The notes under the pieces are model-generated. The model was not told the DNA's origin. It did no database searches and saw nothing but the letters and a program-made list of their open reading frames with translations. From Stakelama flava (lineage in GTDB: Bacteria; Pseudomonadota; Alphaproteobacteria; Sphingomonadales; Sphingomonadaceae): a stretch of 64,000 bases of DNA. Below are positions 27,946 to 36,524 of the stretch, in pieces. The DNA lies in contig NZ_JAHWZX010000002.1 of the NCBI RefSeq assembly GCF_019351405.1, forward strand, positions 275,629 to 339,628. Direction: 5' to 3'. The translations under genes were made by a program, and so were the position numbers. Each line of letters starts with the position of its first letter. Position 1 is the first letter of the stretch.

Positions 27946-29061
27946 TCACTCCGCCGCCTCAACCTGCGGCGCGCAGTCGCATCCGCTGCGCATCGGCTCT
28001 TCGCTCTCCATCGGCCGCAAGCCCAGCTTGGCGAAGAGCGCGGCATCGGCATTGTCGCCGGCATTGGCGGCGGTGAGTAGCTTGTCGCCGGTAAAGATCG
28101 AATTCGCGCCCGCCATGAAGCACAGCGCCTGTGTCGCCTCGCTCATGCTTTCGCGCCCCGCGCTCAGACGCACCATACTCAGCGGCATGGTGATGCGCGC
28201 CACCGCGATTGTGCGAACGAATTCGATGTCATCGATCTTCGCCAGTGGCGTATCGGCGAGCATATCGCCTAGCGGCGTGCCCTTTACCGGCACCAGCGCG
28301 TTGACCGGAACGCTTTCGGGATGGCGTTCCAGCGTCGCGAGCGCATGGACGAAGCCCACCCGGTCGCTGCGCGTCTCACCCATGCCGACGATCCCGCCCG
28401 AACAGACGTTGATCCCCGCTGAGCGCACATTGTCGAGCGTTTCGAGCCGCTCTTCAAAGCTGCGCGTTGAAATCACATTCGCGTAATTTTCCGGCGCGGT
28501 GTCGATATTGTGATTGTAATAATCGAGGCCCGCCTGCTTCAGCTGCGCCGCCTGTGACGGCGTCAGCATCCCCAGCGTCATGCAGGTTTCCATGCCCATC
28601 GCGCGCACGCCTTCGACGATCTCGACAATCGCGGGCATGTCGCGGTCCTTGGGGTTGCGCCAGGCGGCGCCCATGCAGAACCGCTTCGACCCTGCATCCT
28701 TTGCCTGCGCCGCCGATTGCAGCACTTGCCGCACGTCCATCAGCTTGGTCGCCTTCACGCCGCTATCGGCATGCGCGGATTGCGAGCAATAGCCGCAATC
28801 TTCGGGGCAGCCGCCCGTCTTGATCGACAGCAGCGTGCAAAGCTGCACCTCACCCGCCGCATGGTGCGCGCGGTGCACTTCGGCGGCGCGGAACAGCAAT
28901 TCGGTGAAGGGAAGGTCGAACAGCGCGGCGATTTCCGCGCGCGTCCAGTCGGTACGCACGGCGTGCTCCTGCGCGGGCAGGAGCCCAGAGCCATGCACGC
29001 TACGCCCCGAACCCTGGGCTCCTGCCTGCGCAGGAGCACTGGCTGTTTCATTCATCGTCAT
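27946..29061 (-). CDS. bioB: Biotin synthase
   Basis: 371 residues. Radical-SAM enzyme that inserts sulfur into dethiobiotin. The SAM cluster motif is [40 protein letters not shown] and [16 protein letters not shown] are all diagnostic. Start at 29061 overlaps the mutase stop by ATGA. Supplying biotin from within the operon makes sense because PccA is biotin-dependent. Odd feature: residues about 8-33 ([14 protein letters not shown]..., LLPAQEHA) are encoded by a 77-bp palindromic repeat, so the N-terminus is extended relative to typical BioB; the conserved protein begins near RTDWTRAEI. Confidence 0.95.
   Translation of the reverse strand: MTMNETASAPAQAGAQGSGRSVHGSGLLPAQEHAVRTDWTRAEIAALFDLPFTELLFRAAEVHRAHHAAGEVQLCTLLSIKTGGCPEDCGYCSQSAHADSGVKATKLMDVRQVLQSAAQAKDAGSKRFCMGAAWRNPKDRDMPAIVEIVEGVRAMGMETCMTLGMLTPSQAAQLKQAGLDYYNHNIDTAPENYANVISTRSFEERLETLDNVRSAGINVCSGGIVGMGETRSDRVGFVHALATLERHPESVPVNALVPVKGTPLGDMLADTPLAKIDDIEFVRTIAVARITMPLSMVRLSAGRESMSEATQALCFMAGANSIFTGDKLLTAANAGDNADAALFAKLGLRPMESEEPMRSGCDCAPQVEAAE
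28963..29039. repeat. Palindromic repeat inserted in the bioB coding region (R2)
   Basis: 77 bp bounded by perfect 11-bp inverted ends, GTGCTCCTGCG and CGCAGGAGCAC, with inner copies of CAGGAGCCCAG and CTGGGCTCCTG. The reading frame stays open through it, adding about 26 residues to BioB. Confidence 0.8.
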
Positions 29062-31223
29062 TCGGCTGCCTCGTTCAGTTCGTCTTCGGGGGGCATGTTG
29101 TGGCCCAAAAGGCGCAGTACCTCACGCGCGGCTTCGGTCAAATTGGTGCCGGGGCCGAAAATCGCCTGCACGCCTGCATCGCGAAGGAATTGATAGTCCT
29201 GTGAGGGGATGACACCGCCCGCGATCACCCGGATATCGCTGCGCCCCTTTTCCTTCAAAAGGTCGATCAGTTGCGGGATCAGCGTCTTGTGGCCCGCCGC
29301 AAGGCTGGACGCGCCGATCACATCGACATCGCGTTCCAATGCAAGGGCGACCGCCTCTTCCGGCGTCTGGAACAGCGGCCCGGCAGTCACGTCGAAGCCA
29401 AGGTCGCCGAACGCGGACGACACCAGATTCGCCCCGCGATCATGCCCATCCTGCCCCATTTTGGCGACCAGCATCTTGGGCTTGCGGCCCAGCCGCCGTT
29501 CGGTCGCGGCGACACCCTCCTTCAGCGCTTCCCATTTACGTTCGCTGCCATAGGCACCGCCATACACCCCCTTCACCGGCGTCGGCATGGTGTCGTAGCG
29601 GCCGAACACATCCTCCATCGCAAGGCTGATCTCGCCCAGAGTCGCCCGTTCGCGCGCCGCATCGACCGCGAGCGCGAGCAGATTGCCCTCGCCCTTCGCG
29701 CCGTCGCGCAGCGCGTGGAGCGCGGCCTGACACTTCGCCTCGTCGCGATTCGCACGCACCTGCTCCAGCCGCGCTATCTGGCTTTGACGCACCTTGTGGT
29801 TATCGACGTCGAGGATTTCGATTGCCTCCTCGGTCTCTGGTCGGAACTTGTTGACGCCGACGATGGTATCTTCGCCGCGATCGACGCGAGCAGCGCGCGC
29901 AGCGCTGGCTTCTTCGATCATCGCCTTGGGCCAGCCGGCGGCGACCGCCTTTGCCATGCCGCCTTCGCCCTCGACCCGGTCGATAATCTCCTGCGCCTTG
30001 TCGACCAGTTCCTTGGTCAGCGATTCGACATAATAGCTGCCGCCCAGCGGATCGACGGTGTTGGTCATCCCCGTTTCTTCCTGAAGGATGATCTGCGTAT
30101 TGCGGGCGATGCGCGCGGAAAAGTCGGTGGGAAGCGCGATCGCTTCGTCCAGCGCGTTGGTGTGCAGGCTCTGCGTCCCGCCCACCATTGCGGCCATCGC
30201 CTCGATCGTAGTGCGGATGACGTTGTTGTACACGTCCTGTTCGGTGAGGCTGACGCCGCTCGTCTGACAATGGGTGCGCAGCATTTTCGACCGGTCGGAC
30301 TGCGCGCCCAGCTTCGTCATGGCATTGTACCACAGCGTACGCGCGGCGCGCAGCTTCGACACCTCCATGAAGAAGTTCATACCGATCGCGAAAAAGAAGC
30401 TCAGCCGGCCTGCAAACTTGTCGATATCGAGGCCCGACGCCACGCCATATTTCACATATTCGATGCCGTCGGCGATGGTGAAGGCAAGCTCCTGCACCTG
30501 CGTCGCCCCCGCCTCCTGCATATGATAGCCGGAGATCGAGATCGAATTGAAGCGCGGCATCTTTTCCGCCGTATAGGCGAAGATGTCGGAGATGATCCGC
30601 ATACTCGGCTGCGGCGGATAAATGTACGTGTTGCGGACCATGAACTCCTTCAGAATGTCGTTCTGAATGGTCCCCGAAAGTTTATCCGGCGATACGCCCT
30701 GCTCTTCCGCCGCGATGATGTAGAAGGCAAGGCACGGGATCACCGCACCGTTCATCGTCATCGACACGCTCATTTCATCGAGCGGAATCTGGTCGAACAG
30801 GATTTTCATATCCTCGACGCTGTCGATGGCGACGCCCGCCTTGCCCACATCGCCGGTGACGCGCGGGTGATCGCTGTCATAACCGCGATGGGTGGCAAGG
30901 TCGAACGCGACCGACAGCCCCTTCTGCCCCGCAGCAAGGTTGCGGCGGTAAAAGGCGTTCGATTCCTCGGCGGTCGAAAAACCCGCATATTGGCGGATCG
31001 TCCAGGGGCGCCCGGTATACATGCTGGCATAGGGGCCGCGTGTATAGGGCGGAAATCCGGGCAACCCTGCGTCCCAGCCCTGCGTGTCCGCGCCGGTATA
31101 GAGCGGTTTTACGTCGATCCCCTCTGGCGTATGCCAGGTCAGATCGCGGCCCTTCGTCTCCTTCGAAGCCGCCGCCTGCCAAGCATCCAGCGTTGTTTTC
31201 TTGTCGGTCATTCGCTTGTCCAA
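29058..31223 (-). CDS. scpA: Methylmalonyl-CoA mutase
   Basis: 721 residues, the size of single-chain mutases (ScpA/Sbm type). Converts (R)-methylmalonyl-CoA to succinyl-CoA with adenosylcobalamin. The N-terminal catalytic barrel has [47 protein letters not shown] and [10 protein letters not shown]; the C-terminal B12 domain carries the cobalt-ligand motif DGHDRG and GASSLAAGH. Next to epimerase, biotin synthase and carboxylase genes in the same direction. Start is 31223 or 31211 (second ATG). No cobalamin riboswitch is recognisable nearby. The symbol could equally be mutA/mcmA. Confidence 0.95.
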   Translation of the reverse strand: MDKRMTDKKTTLDAWQAAASKETKGRDLTWHTPEGIDVKPLYTGADTQGWDAGLPGFPPYTRGPYASMYTGRPWTIRQYAGFSTAEESNAFYRRNLAAGQKGLSVAFDLATHRGYDSDHPRVTGDVGKAGVAIDSVEDMKILFDQIPLDEMSVSMTMNGAVIPCLAFYIIAAEEQGVSPDKLSGTIQNDILKEFMVRNTYIYPPQPSMRIISDIFAYTAEKMPRFNSISISGYHMQEAGATQVQELAFTIADGIEYVKYGVASGLDIDKFAGRLSFFFAIGMNFFMEVSKLRAARTLWYNAMTKLGAQSDRSKMLRTHCQTSGVSLTEQDVYNNVIRTTIEAMAAMVGGTQSLHTNALDEAIALPTDFSARIARNTQIILQEETGMTNTVDPLGGSYYVESLTKELVDKAQEIIDRVEGEGGMAKAVAAGWPKAMIEEASAARAARVDRGEDTIVGVNKFRPETEEAIEILDVDNHKVRQSQIARLEQVRANRDEAKCQAALHALRDGAKGEGNLLALAVDAARERATLGEISLAMEDVFGRYDTMPTPVKGVYGGAYGSERKWEALKEGVAATERRLGRKPKMLVAKMGQDGHDRGANLVSSAFGDLGFDVTAGPLFQTPEEAVALALERDVDVIGASSLAAGHKTLIPQLIDLLKEKGRSDIRVIAGGVIPSQDYQFLRDAGVQAIFGPGTNLTEAAREVLRLLGHNMPPEDELNEAAE

Positions 31224-31229
31224 TGCAGC

Positions 31230-32063
31230 TCAGCAGCCGTCCAGCCGGTGCGCATCGCCGCCCTGAAGCGCATATTTGCCGTTGATCAGCTTGTATGTGG
31301 CATCGAAACTGCGGCTGCCGGTGAAGTGAACGGTGAATGCCTGGCCCGGCGTGACTTGCGCGATTGTTCCGGTAATGTTGGTGCCGTCATCGGTCACCGC
31401 GCCCTTGTTGCTGTACGCGTTCTGGAACCGCGCGACCGTCAATGGCCCTTGCGGCGTCAGTTCGACGAGGTCGGTATAGCCGCAGCTATACCCTTGCCAG
31501 GTGCCGCCGCCCTTAGCCTCAATCACCGGCAGGTCGAGCAGGTCGTCGCGGATTTTCCATTCGCCGACCTCGCCGAAACTGCCGGTCTCGATCGCGTGCG
31601 GATAGCGGTGCGCGACGGTGTAGCCGTCACCGTCCTGCTTCAGATAGATTGCCGAGATAAATCCCGCCGACGCATGCGCGGCATCCTGCGCGGTGCCCTC
31701 GCTCACCAGTACGGGGCCGAACGGCGCGGCGACCAGCTTGTGATGGCTGAGCACATAGTGATCGTTCTTGCCGTCATAGGTCGCATCGCCGCCAAACGCC
31801 GCCTGCACTGCCGCGTCGAGATTGCCGGGAACCGGGGCGGCCGCGTTGGCGAGCGCTGCATTGTCGGGCTCAGGCGCGGTGCTGTTGTCGTCAGACTGGG
31901 GATTGCAAGCCGCAAGCGCTGCCACGAGAGCAACTGCCACCCCACCGCGTATTCCCGCGAACGCGGGGACCCAGAGCCGCGAACGCTGCGCTAGACCGCT
32001 CTGGACTCCCACCTGCGCGGGAGGACGGACTTGTGCACGAACATTGGAACGCTGATACACCAT
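31230..32063 (-). CDS. Putative lipoprotein of unknown function
   Basis: 277 residues from the ATG at 32063, 5 bp after the epimerase stop. No family recognised. A hydrophobic stretch with lipobox (GGVAVALVAALAAC) predicts a lipid anchor at Cys, about residue 50; the mature protein has acidic Asn/Ala-rich sequence and then an ordered domain with AYLK/HKLVAAPFGPVLVSEG, GTWQGYSCGYTDLVELTPQG and TGSRSFDATYKLINGKYAL. The unusually long leader before the hydrophobic stretch is encoded by a palindromic repeat (R3). No in-frame ATG, GTG or TTG lies between the repeat and the lipobox helix except a GTG inside the helix, so the leader seems to be translated. Sits between epimerase and mutase genes. 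Confidence 0.65.
   Translation of the reverse strand: MVYQRSNVRAQVRPPAQVGVQSGLAQRSRLWVPAFAGIRGGVAVALVAALAACNPQSDDNSTAPEPDNAALANAAAPVPGNLDAAVQAAFGGDATYDGKNDHYVLSHHKLVAAPFGPVLVSEGTAQDAAHASAGFISAIYLKQDGDGYTVAHRYPHAIETGSFGEVGEWKIRDDLLDLPVIEAKGGGTWQGYSCGYTDLVELTPQGPLTVARFQNAYSNKGAVTDDGTNITGTIAQVTPGQAFTVHFTGSRSFDATYKLINGKYALQGGDAHRLDGC
31953..32022. repeat. Palindromic repeat inside the lipoprotein leader (R3)
   Basis: Outer arms TCCCGCG and CGCGGGA with inner arms CCAGAGC and GCTCTGG. Translated on the minus strand it yields PAQVGVQSGLAQRSRLWVPA, the typical peptide of such elements. It is in frame with the lipoprotein gene. Confidence 0.7.
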
Positions 32064-32068
32064 AAGCT

Positions 32069-32506
32069 TCAATGCGCCTCCTTCGGCGTTTCCATGATTT
32101 CGGTAAGCTGACCGCCCATATCCTTGGGATGGACGAAGAAAATCATCGTGCCATGTGCGCCGATGCGGGGTTCGCCCAACACGCGTTTGCCCTGCCCTTC
32201 GAACCATGCTTTTGCTTCGTGAATATCGGGCACTTCATAGCAAATATGATGCTGCCCCCCGAGCGGGTTCTTCGCCAGCCATTTGCCGACCGCGCTGTCG
32301 GGATCGGTCGGTTCGAGCAGTTCGATCTGCGTTCCCGCCGTGCCGCTCTCGCCCGGCGTATTGACGAAGGCGACGCGCACCTTCTGGCTTTCCAGCACGA
32401 AGGGTTGGGTAATGTCGGTGGCGCCCATCACCTCGCGATACTGCGCGATCGAAGCATCAAGGTCCGGCGTCGCGACGCCGACATGGTTGAGACGGCCGAG
32501 TTTCAT
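32069..32506 (-). CDS. mce: Methylmalonyl-CoA epimerase
   Basis: 145 residues from the ATG at 32506; the longer reading is repeat-derived. Glyoxalase/VOC-fold metal enzyme that interconverts (S)- and (R)-methylmalonyl-CoA, linking PccAB to the mutase. Motifs: LNHVGVATPDLD with the first metal His, ELLEPTDPDSAVGKWL, GGQHHICYEVPDI with the second His, and GAHGTMIFFVHPKDMGG. Located between pccB and the mutase gene in the expected pathway order, and read in the same direction. Confidence 0.93.
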   Translation of the reverse strand: MKLGRLNHVGVATPDLDASIAQYREVMGATDITQPFVLESQKVRVAFVNTPGESGTAGTQIELLEPTDPDSAVGKWLAKNPLGGQHHICYEVPDIHEAKAWFEGQGKRVLGEPRIGAHGTMIFFVHPKDMGGQLTEIMETPKEAH

Positions 32507-32520
32507 TTCCGAGTTCCCCT

Positions 32521-32550
32521 CGTCATTGCGAGCGTAGCGAAGCAATCCAT
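32521..32550. repeat. REP-like half element (R4)
   Basis: CGTCATTGCGAGCGTAGCGA continuing to AGCAATCC. Same family as R5 at 32860-32955 (CGTCATTGCGAG...GAAGCAATCC). It lies just beyond the 3' end of the GIY-YIG gene, upstream of the epimerase start. Confidence 0.8.
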
Positions 32551-32559
32551 TTCTCGACC

Positions 32560-32865
32560 TCAACCTATCGTCACGTCAGCGTACAGGTCGCGCCAGACCG
32601 GGTTAAGCGTGTCAATCAACGCCAGCTTCTTCATACGCGACCCGCCTTTGATCTGTTTCTCGCGCCCGATCGCCGCTTCCATTGTTTCCACCATTTCGTA
32701 CCAGACCAGTAGTTTGCATCGGTAGCGTTTGGTGAACCCATCGATCATTCCTTCTCGATGCTGCCAAACTCGTTGGACGAGATCGGAAGTCACGCCACAA
32801 TACAACGTTCCGTTCCGCCCGCTGGCCATGATGTAAACCGCAGGTTGCCGCACCCTACCCGTCAT
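32560..32865 (-). CDS. Stand-alone GIY-YIG nuclease-like protein
   Basis: 101 residues, the size of single-domain GIY-YIG (UPF0213/YhbQ-like) proteins. The motif pair is AVYIMASGRNGTLYCGVT, with Tyr-Ile in place of GIY and YCG in place of YIG; the catalytic Arg is in DLVQRVWQHREG and the metal Glu is likely in EAAIGREKQIKG. KRYRCKLLVWYE is the usual central segment. The start ATG at 32865-32863 lies inside palindromic repeat R5, and repeat R4 lies just past its stop, so the gene is bounded by REP-like DNA. It interrupts the propionate operon between pccB and mce without changing strand. Activity is untested for most such proteins. Confidence 0.8.
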   Translation of the reverse strand: MTGRVRQPAVYIMASGRNGTLYCGVTSDLVQRVWQHREGMIDGFTKRYRCKLLVWYEMVETMEAAIGREKQIKGGSRMKKLALIDTLNPVWRDLYADVTIG

Positions 32866-32955
32866 TGCGAGAAGCCGAAGGCGACGAAGCAAGCCAGCGA
32901 CGCGCGCTCCGCTCTGGATTGCTTCCCCCGGCACAAGGCCGGGATCGCAATGACG
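32860..32955. repeat. REP-like palindromic element (R5)
   Basis: 96 bp with perfect 11-bp inverted ends CGTCATTGCGA and TCGCAATGACG, internal GAAGCAAGCC and GGATTGCTTC copies, and a small CCCGGC/GCCGGG hairpin. It provides the start codon of the GIY-YIG gene and separates it from pccB. Confidence 0.85.
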
Positions 32956-32980
32956 AAATCAGGCATTGTCGGATTGCACC

Positions 32981-34507
32981 TCACAGCGGAATATTGTCAT
33001 GCTTCTTCCACGGATTTTCGAGCTGTTTGTTGCGCAGCTTTCTTAGCCCAAGCGCAATCCGCCGCCGCGTCGAATGCGGCTGGATCACCTCGTCGATAAA
33101 ACCCTTTGATGCCGCGACGAACGGGTTGGCGAAGCGCGCTTCATATTCCGCCGTCTTTTCCGCGATCTCCTCAGGCGTTTTTCCGCGAAAGATGATCTCG
33201 ACCGCGCCCTTCGCGCCCATCACCGCAATCTCCGCTGTCGGCCATGCATAGTTGAGGTCGCCGCGCAGATGCTTCGACGCCATCACGTCATACGCGCCGC
33301 CATAGGCCTTGCGCGTGATGATCGTGATTTTCGGTACTGTCGCTTCGGCATAGGCGAACAACAGTTTCGCGCCATGCTTGATGATGCCGTTATGCTCCTG
33401 ACCCACGCCCGGCAGGAACCCAGGCACATCGACAAAGGTGACGATCGGAATATCGAACGCGTCGCAAAAGCGGACGAAGCGCGCGGCTTTCTTCGACGAA
33501 TTGATGTCGAGCACGCCGGCCAGCACCATCGGCTGGTTCGCCACGACGCCCACCGTACGCCCCTCGATCCGCGCAAAGCCGCAAATGATGTTGGGCGCGT
33601 GCGCGGGCTGAATTTCGAAGAAATCGCTCTCATCCACCGTTTTGCGGATGAGCTCGTGCATGTCGTACGGCTGGTTCGCGTTCGGCGGAATGATCGTGTC
33701 GAGGCTTTTCTCGATCCGGTCCCATGGATCGTTGGTGGGGCGTTCGGGTAGTTCCTCCCGGTTCGACGCTGGCAGGAAGTCGATGAAGTCGCGCGCGGCG
33801 AGCAGCGCCTCGACATCATTTTCAAACGCCACGTCAGCGACCGACGATTTTGTCGTGTGCGTTACCGCGCCGCCCAGTTCTTCCTGGGTCACCACTTCGT
33901 TGGTCACCGTCTTCACCACATCGGGACCGGTGACGAACATATAGCTCGAATCCTTCACCATAAAGATGAAGTCGGTCATCGCCGGGCTGTACACCGCGCC
34001 GCCCGCGCACGGCCCCATGATGAGGCTGAGCTGCGGCACGACGCCGCTGGCCAGCACGTTGCGCTGGAACACCTCGGCATAGCCGGCAAGGCTCGCCACG
34101 CCTTCCTGAATCCGCGCGCCGCCCGAATCGTTTAGCCCGATGACCGGCGCGCCGACCTTCATCGCCATGTCCATCACCTTGCAGATTTTCTGCGCATGGC
34201 GTTCGGACAACGCACCGCCGAATACGGTGAAATCCTGACTGAAGAGATAGACGAGCCGACCGTTGATCGTGCCCGATCCGGTGACGACGCCGTCGCCCGG
34301 CACCGTCTGTTCGTCCATTCCGAAATCGACGCAATTATGTTCGACGAACATGTCATATTCTTCGAAACTGCCGGCATCGAGTAGCACCTCGATCCGTTCA
34401 CGCGCGGTCAGCTTGCCCTTGGCATGTTGCTTGTCGATGCGGGCCTGCCCGCCGCCCATGCGCGCACCTTCGCGCCGGGTTTGAAGTTCCTTCAGAATGT
34501 CGAGCAT
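32981..34507 (-). CDS. pccB: Propionyl-CoA carboxylase, carboxyltransferase subunit
   Basis: 508 residues from the ATG at 34507 (GGGGAGCGGG upstream). Crotonase-fold carboxyltransferase that moves CO2 from biotin on PccA to propionyl-CoA. Motifs: [91 protein letters not shown] and [13 protein letters not shown]. First gene of the minus-strand propionate cluster; divergent from an ScfR/PccR regulator whose likely binding sites are in the shared 178-bp spacer. Confidence 0.95.
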   Translation of the reverse strand: MLDILKELQTRREGARMGGGQARIDKQHAKGKLTARERIEVLLDAGSFEEYDMFVEHNCVDFGMDEQTVPGDGVVTGSGTINGRLVYLFSQDFTVFGGALSERHAQKICKVMDMAMKVGAPVIGLNDSGGARIQEGVASLAGYAEVFQRNVLASGVVPQLSLIMGPCAGGAVYSPAMTDFIFMVKDSSYMFVTGPDVVKTVTNEVVTQEELGGAVTHTTKSSVADVAFENDVEALLAARDFIDFLPASNREELPERPTNDPWDRIEKSLDTIIPPNANQPYDMHELIRKTVDESDFFEIQPAHAPNIICGFARIEGRTVGVVANQPMVLAGVLDINSSKKAARFVRFCDAFDIPIVTFVDVPGFLPGVGQEHNGIIKHGAKLLFAYAEATVPKITIITRKAYGGAYDVMASKHLRGDLNYAWPTAEIAVMGAKGAVEIIFRGKTPEEIAEKTAEYEARFANPFVAASKGFIDEVIQPHSTRRRIALGLRKLRNKQLENPWKKHDNIPL

Positions 34508-34573
34508 CCCGCTCCCCGTTTCAAACGCAGTTGCGATCCCAACTCCCAAGCCGGAAGCGCGGACGCAAATGTT

Positions 34574-34607
34574 AAGTTGCGAACTTGCGGATCACGGGTT
34601 TGCAAAC
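34574..34607. promoter_or_regulatory. Candidate ScfR/PccR boxes between pccB and its regulator
   Basis: Two palindromes: AAGTTGCGAACTT (34574-34586) and GTTTGCAAAC (34598-34607), centres about 22 bp apart, two helical turns. TTTGCAAA-like repeats are the recognised sites of this regulator family (RamB, PccR). Position 67-100 bp upstream of pccB fits activation of pccB and autoregulation. Confidence 0.6.
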
Positions 34608-34685
34608 TAGGCGGTTCAACGAACACTCCCCGTTCGTGCTGACCTTGTCGCAGGACGAATGGTGATAGTCGGGAGCATTCACGCC

Positions 34686-36077
34686 ATGACGCCCCCCCGC
34701 CGCATCTTCGCCGGACATCGCGTCCGCGCACTTCGCAAGCGGCTTTCCATCAGCCAGCGTGATCTTGCGCGGCGACTTGGCATTTCGGTCAGCTATCTGT
34801 CTCAGATCGAAAATGACGGACGACCGGTCACCGCGCCGGTACTGCTTGCGCTGGCCGAGGCATTCCCAAGCGAATGGGGGCAGGTGGATGGGGAAGAGGA
34901 CACCACGCTGCTGGTCAACGCGGCCGACGCGGCGGGCGACCCCACGATCGGCGGCGATCCCGTTCCGGACGACATGATCCGGCGCGCATGCATGCAACAG
35001 CCGCTGCTTGCCCGGCGGCTGGTCGCGATGCATGCCGCCTATCGCCGCAGCCAGGATCAGCTCGCGATGCTCGACGACCGGTTCACCAGCGGATCTGGCG
35101 ACAGCGCGCCGCTCCCCTGGGAGGAGGTGCGCGACTGGTTTCACGCGTCGGGCAATTATATCGATGCGATCGACCGTGCGGCCGAAACGCTGGCGCCCGA
35201 AGCGCAGCCGCTCGAAGACCGGCTTGCCGGGGCACATGGCGTGCGGATCGTTCACCCCACCACGCCCGACCAGCCGCTGCGCGCGTTCAATGCCGATACG
35301 CGCACGCTGTCGATCGACCCGTCGATTGCGCCCGAAAGCCACCGCTTCCTGCTCGCGCACCAGCTCGCCCGGCTGGAACTTGCCGATCTGATCGCCGATA
35401 TCGCTGCCGATGCGCCGCTTCGTTCGGCCGAGGCGCGAAAGCTGCTGTCGGTCGGGCTGGCCAATTACGCCGCGGGTGCATTGTTGATGCCCTATGGCGA
35501 ATTTCGCGACGCCGCGCGCGAGGTTCGCCACGATATCGACCGGCTGCGCCAGCGCTTCGGAGCCAGTTTCGAACAGGCATGCCACCGCCTGTCGACGCTG
35601 CAGCGGCCGGGCGCGCAGGGCGTGCCGGTATTTTTCTGCCGGGTCGATATGGCGGGCAACATTACCAAGCGGCATTCGGCCACCCGCCTGCAATTCGCCC
35701 GCTATGGCGGCGCCTGCCCGCTATGGATAGTGCATGAGGCGGTGGCGATCCCCGACCGAATCCTCGTTCAACTTGCCGAAACCCCCGACGGGGTTCGCTA
35801 TGTTTCGATGGCGAAAGGGCTGGTGAAGCCGACGGCCAGCTATCTGCGCCCCGCGCGGCGCTATGCCGTCGCGCTTGGCTGCGAAGTCGAATATGCGCGC
35901 GATTTCATCTATGCCGACGAACTCGAACTGGGCGGTGCGCATTCGGCCACCCCGATTGGCGTGTCCTGCCGCATATGCCCGCGCGACGATTGCGACCAGC
36001 GCGCGTTCCCGCCCGCCGGTCGCCGACTAACCGTCGATCCCGATCGCCGACGCGTCGTTCCCTATGGTTTCGGGTGA
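34686..36077 (+). CDS. pccR: ScfR-family short-chain acyl-CoA regulator (PccR-like)
   Basis: 463 residues from the ATG at 34686. XRE helix-turn-helix at residues about 8-60 (LRKRLSISQRDLARRLGISVSYLSQIEN), an ImmA/IrrE-like middle segment (HRFLLAHQLARLEL, ANYAAGALLMPYGEF) without the HExxH metalloprotease motif, and the C-terminal DUF2083 domain with the Cys-rich GVSCRICPRDDCDQRAFPP. This layout defines ScfR proteins, including PccR of Rhodobacter sphaeroides, which controls propionyl-CoA carboxylase in response to acyl-CoA. Direct divergence from pccB supports the same role here. Confidence 0.85.
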   Translation: MTPPRRIFAGHRVRALRKRLSISQRDLARRLGISVSYLSQIENDGRPVTAPVLLALAEAFPSEWGQVDGEEDTTLLVNAADAAGDPTIGGDPVPDDMIRRACMQQPLLARRLVAMHAAYRRSQDQLAMLDDRFTSGSGDSAPLPWEEVRDWFHASGNYIDAIDRAAETLAPEAQPLEDRLAGAHGVRIVHPTTPDQPLRAFNADTRTLSIDPSIAPESHRFLLAHQLARLELADLIADIAADAPLRSAEARKLLSVGLANYAAGALLMPYGEFRDAAREVRHDIDRLRQRFGASFEQACHRLSTLQRPGAQGVPVFFCRVDMAGNITKRHSATRLQFARYGGACPLWIVHEAVAIPDRILVQLAETPDGVRYVSMAKGLVKPTASYLRPARRYAVALGCEVEYARDFIYADELELGGAHSATPIGVSCRICPRDDCDQRAFPPAGRRLTVDPDRRRVVPYGFG

Positions 36078-36195
36078 GGCCTGCCGGGCGCGAACTTGCC
36101 TGAACCGCGCTATCGCGGTATATTTCGGCGCAGAACCATCACCAAAGCCGGGCCGAAGAAAAAGAGCACAGGCAGATGGTTTGCGAAGGAGAAGG

Positions 36196-36306
36196 ATGAT
36201 GGATCGACTCGATTCGGACGTGCGGCATTGCCCATTCGCGTTTCTGATGACGCTTTCGCTGACAGCGGCCGCGATCGTTGCGCTACTGGTCGTGCTCATC
36301 CGATAG
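36196..36306 (+). CDS. Very small single-helix membrane protein
   Basis: 36 residues from the ATG at 36196 (or 35 from 36199), with AAGGAGAAGG directly upstream, a strong ribosome binding site. A charged N-terminus (MDRLDSDVRHC) leads to one hydrophobic helix (MTLSLTAAAIVALLVVLI) ending in Arg. No family recognised. Supported by ribosome binding site and composition only. Confidence 0.45.
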   Translation: MMDRLDSDVRHCPFAFLMTLSLTAAAIVALLVVLIR

Positions 36307-36366
36307 CGAAGAGCAGAAAAGCCAGGACACAACCCACGGCGATCATCCGCCGCGTGGGGTAAGGAA

Positions 36367-36442
36367 TGGTGGAGCCGAGGGGGATCGAACCCCTGACCTT
36401 CGCAATGCCATTGCGACGCTCTCCCAGCTGAGCTACGGCCCC
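36367..36442 (-). tRNA. tRNA-Ala (GGC anticodon)
   Basis: On the minus strand GGGGCCG pairs with CGGCTCC in the acceptor stem (one G-T pair), D-arm GCTC-AGCTGGGA-GAGC, anticodon stem TCGCA/TGCGA with loop ATGGCAT (anticodon GGC), T-arm AGGGG-TTCGATC-CCCCT, and encoded CCA at 36367-36369. Confidence 0.97.
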
Positions 36443-36454
36443 TCACCCTTGGGA

Positions 36455-36519
36455 GGCGACGCCTGTACTCAGGCGCCGCCGCTATTGCAAGCACGATCCG
36501 ATGGGATCGTGCGATTTTT
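36455..36519. terminator. Tandem hairpins between tRNA-Ala and the FYDLN gene
   Basis: Hairpin 1 (36455-36480): GGCG-A-CGCCTG, loop TACT, CAGGCG-C-CGCC. Hairpin 2 (36491-36512): GCACGATCC, loop GATG, GGATCGTGC, followed on the plus strand by ATTTTT. Hairpin 2 probably ends the minus-strand FYDLN transcript and any plus-strand transcript from the small gene at 36196. Confidence 0.65.
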
Positions 36520-36524
36520 CCGGG

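Noticed and set aside
31224..31229. Cobalamin riboswitch expected near the B12-dependent mutase
   Set aside because: The gene is separated from its neighbour by only 6 bp and no B12-box-like sequence is seen.
29268..31994. Very long plus-strand open reading opposite the mutase and lipoprotein genes
   Set aside because: Antisense shadow of high-GC coding DNA; composition has no protein-like motifs while the minus strand gives methylmalonyl-CoA mutase.
32507..32563. N-terminal extension of methylmalonyl-CoA epimerase (MRSRNGLLRYARNDEG)
   Set aside because: Purely the translation of repeat R4; the conserved protein starts at the ATG at 32506.
36104..36119. Hairpin ACCGCG-CTAT-CGCGGT after the propionate regulator as terminator
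   Set aside because: Only 6 bp of stem and no T-run; too weak to call.
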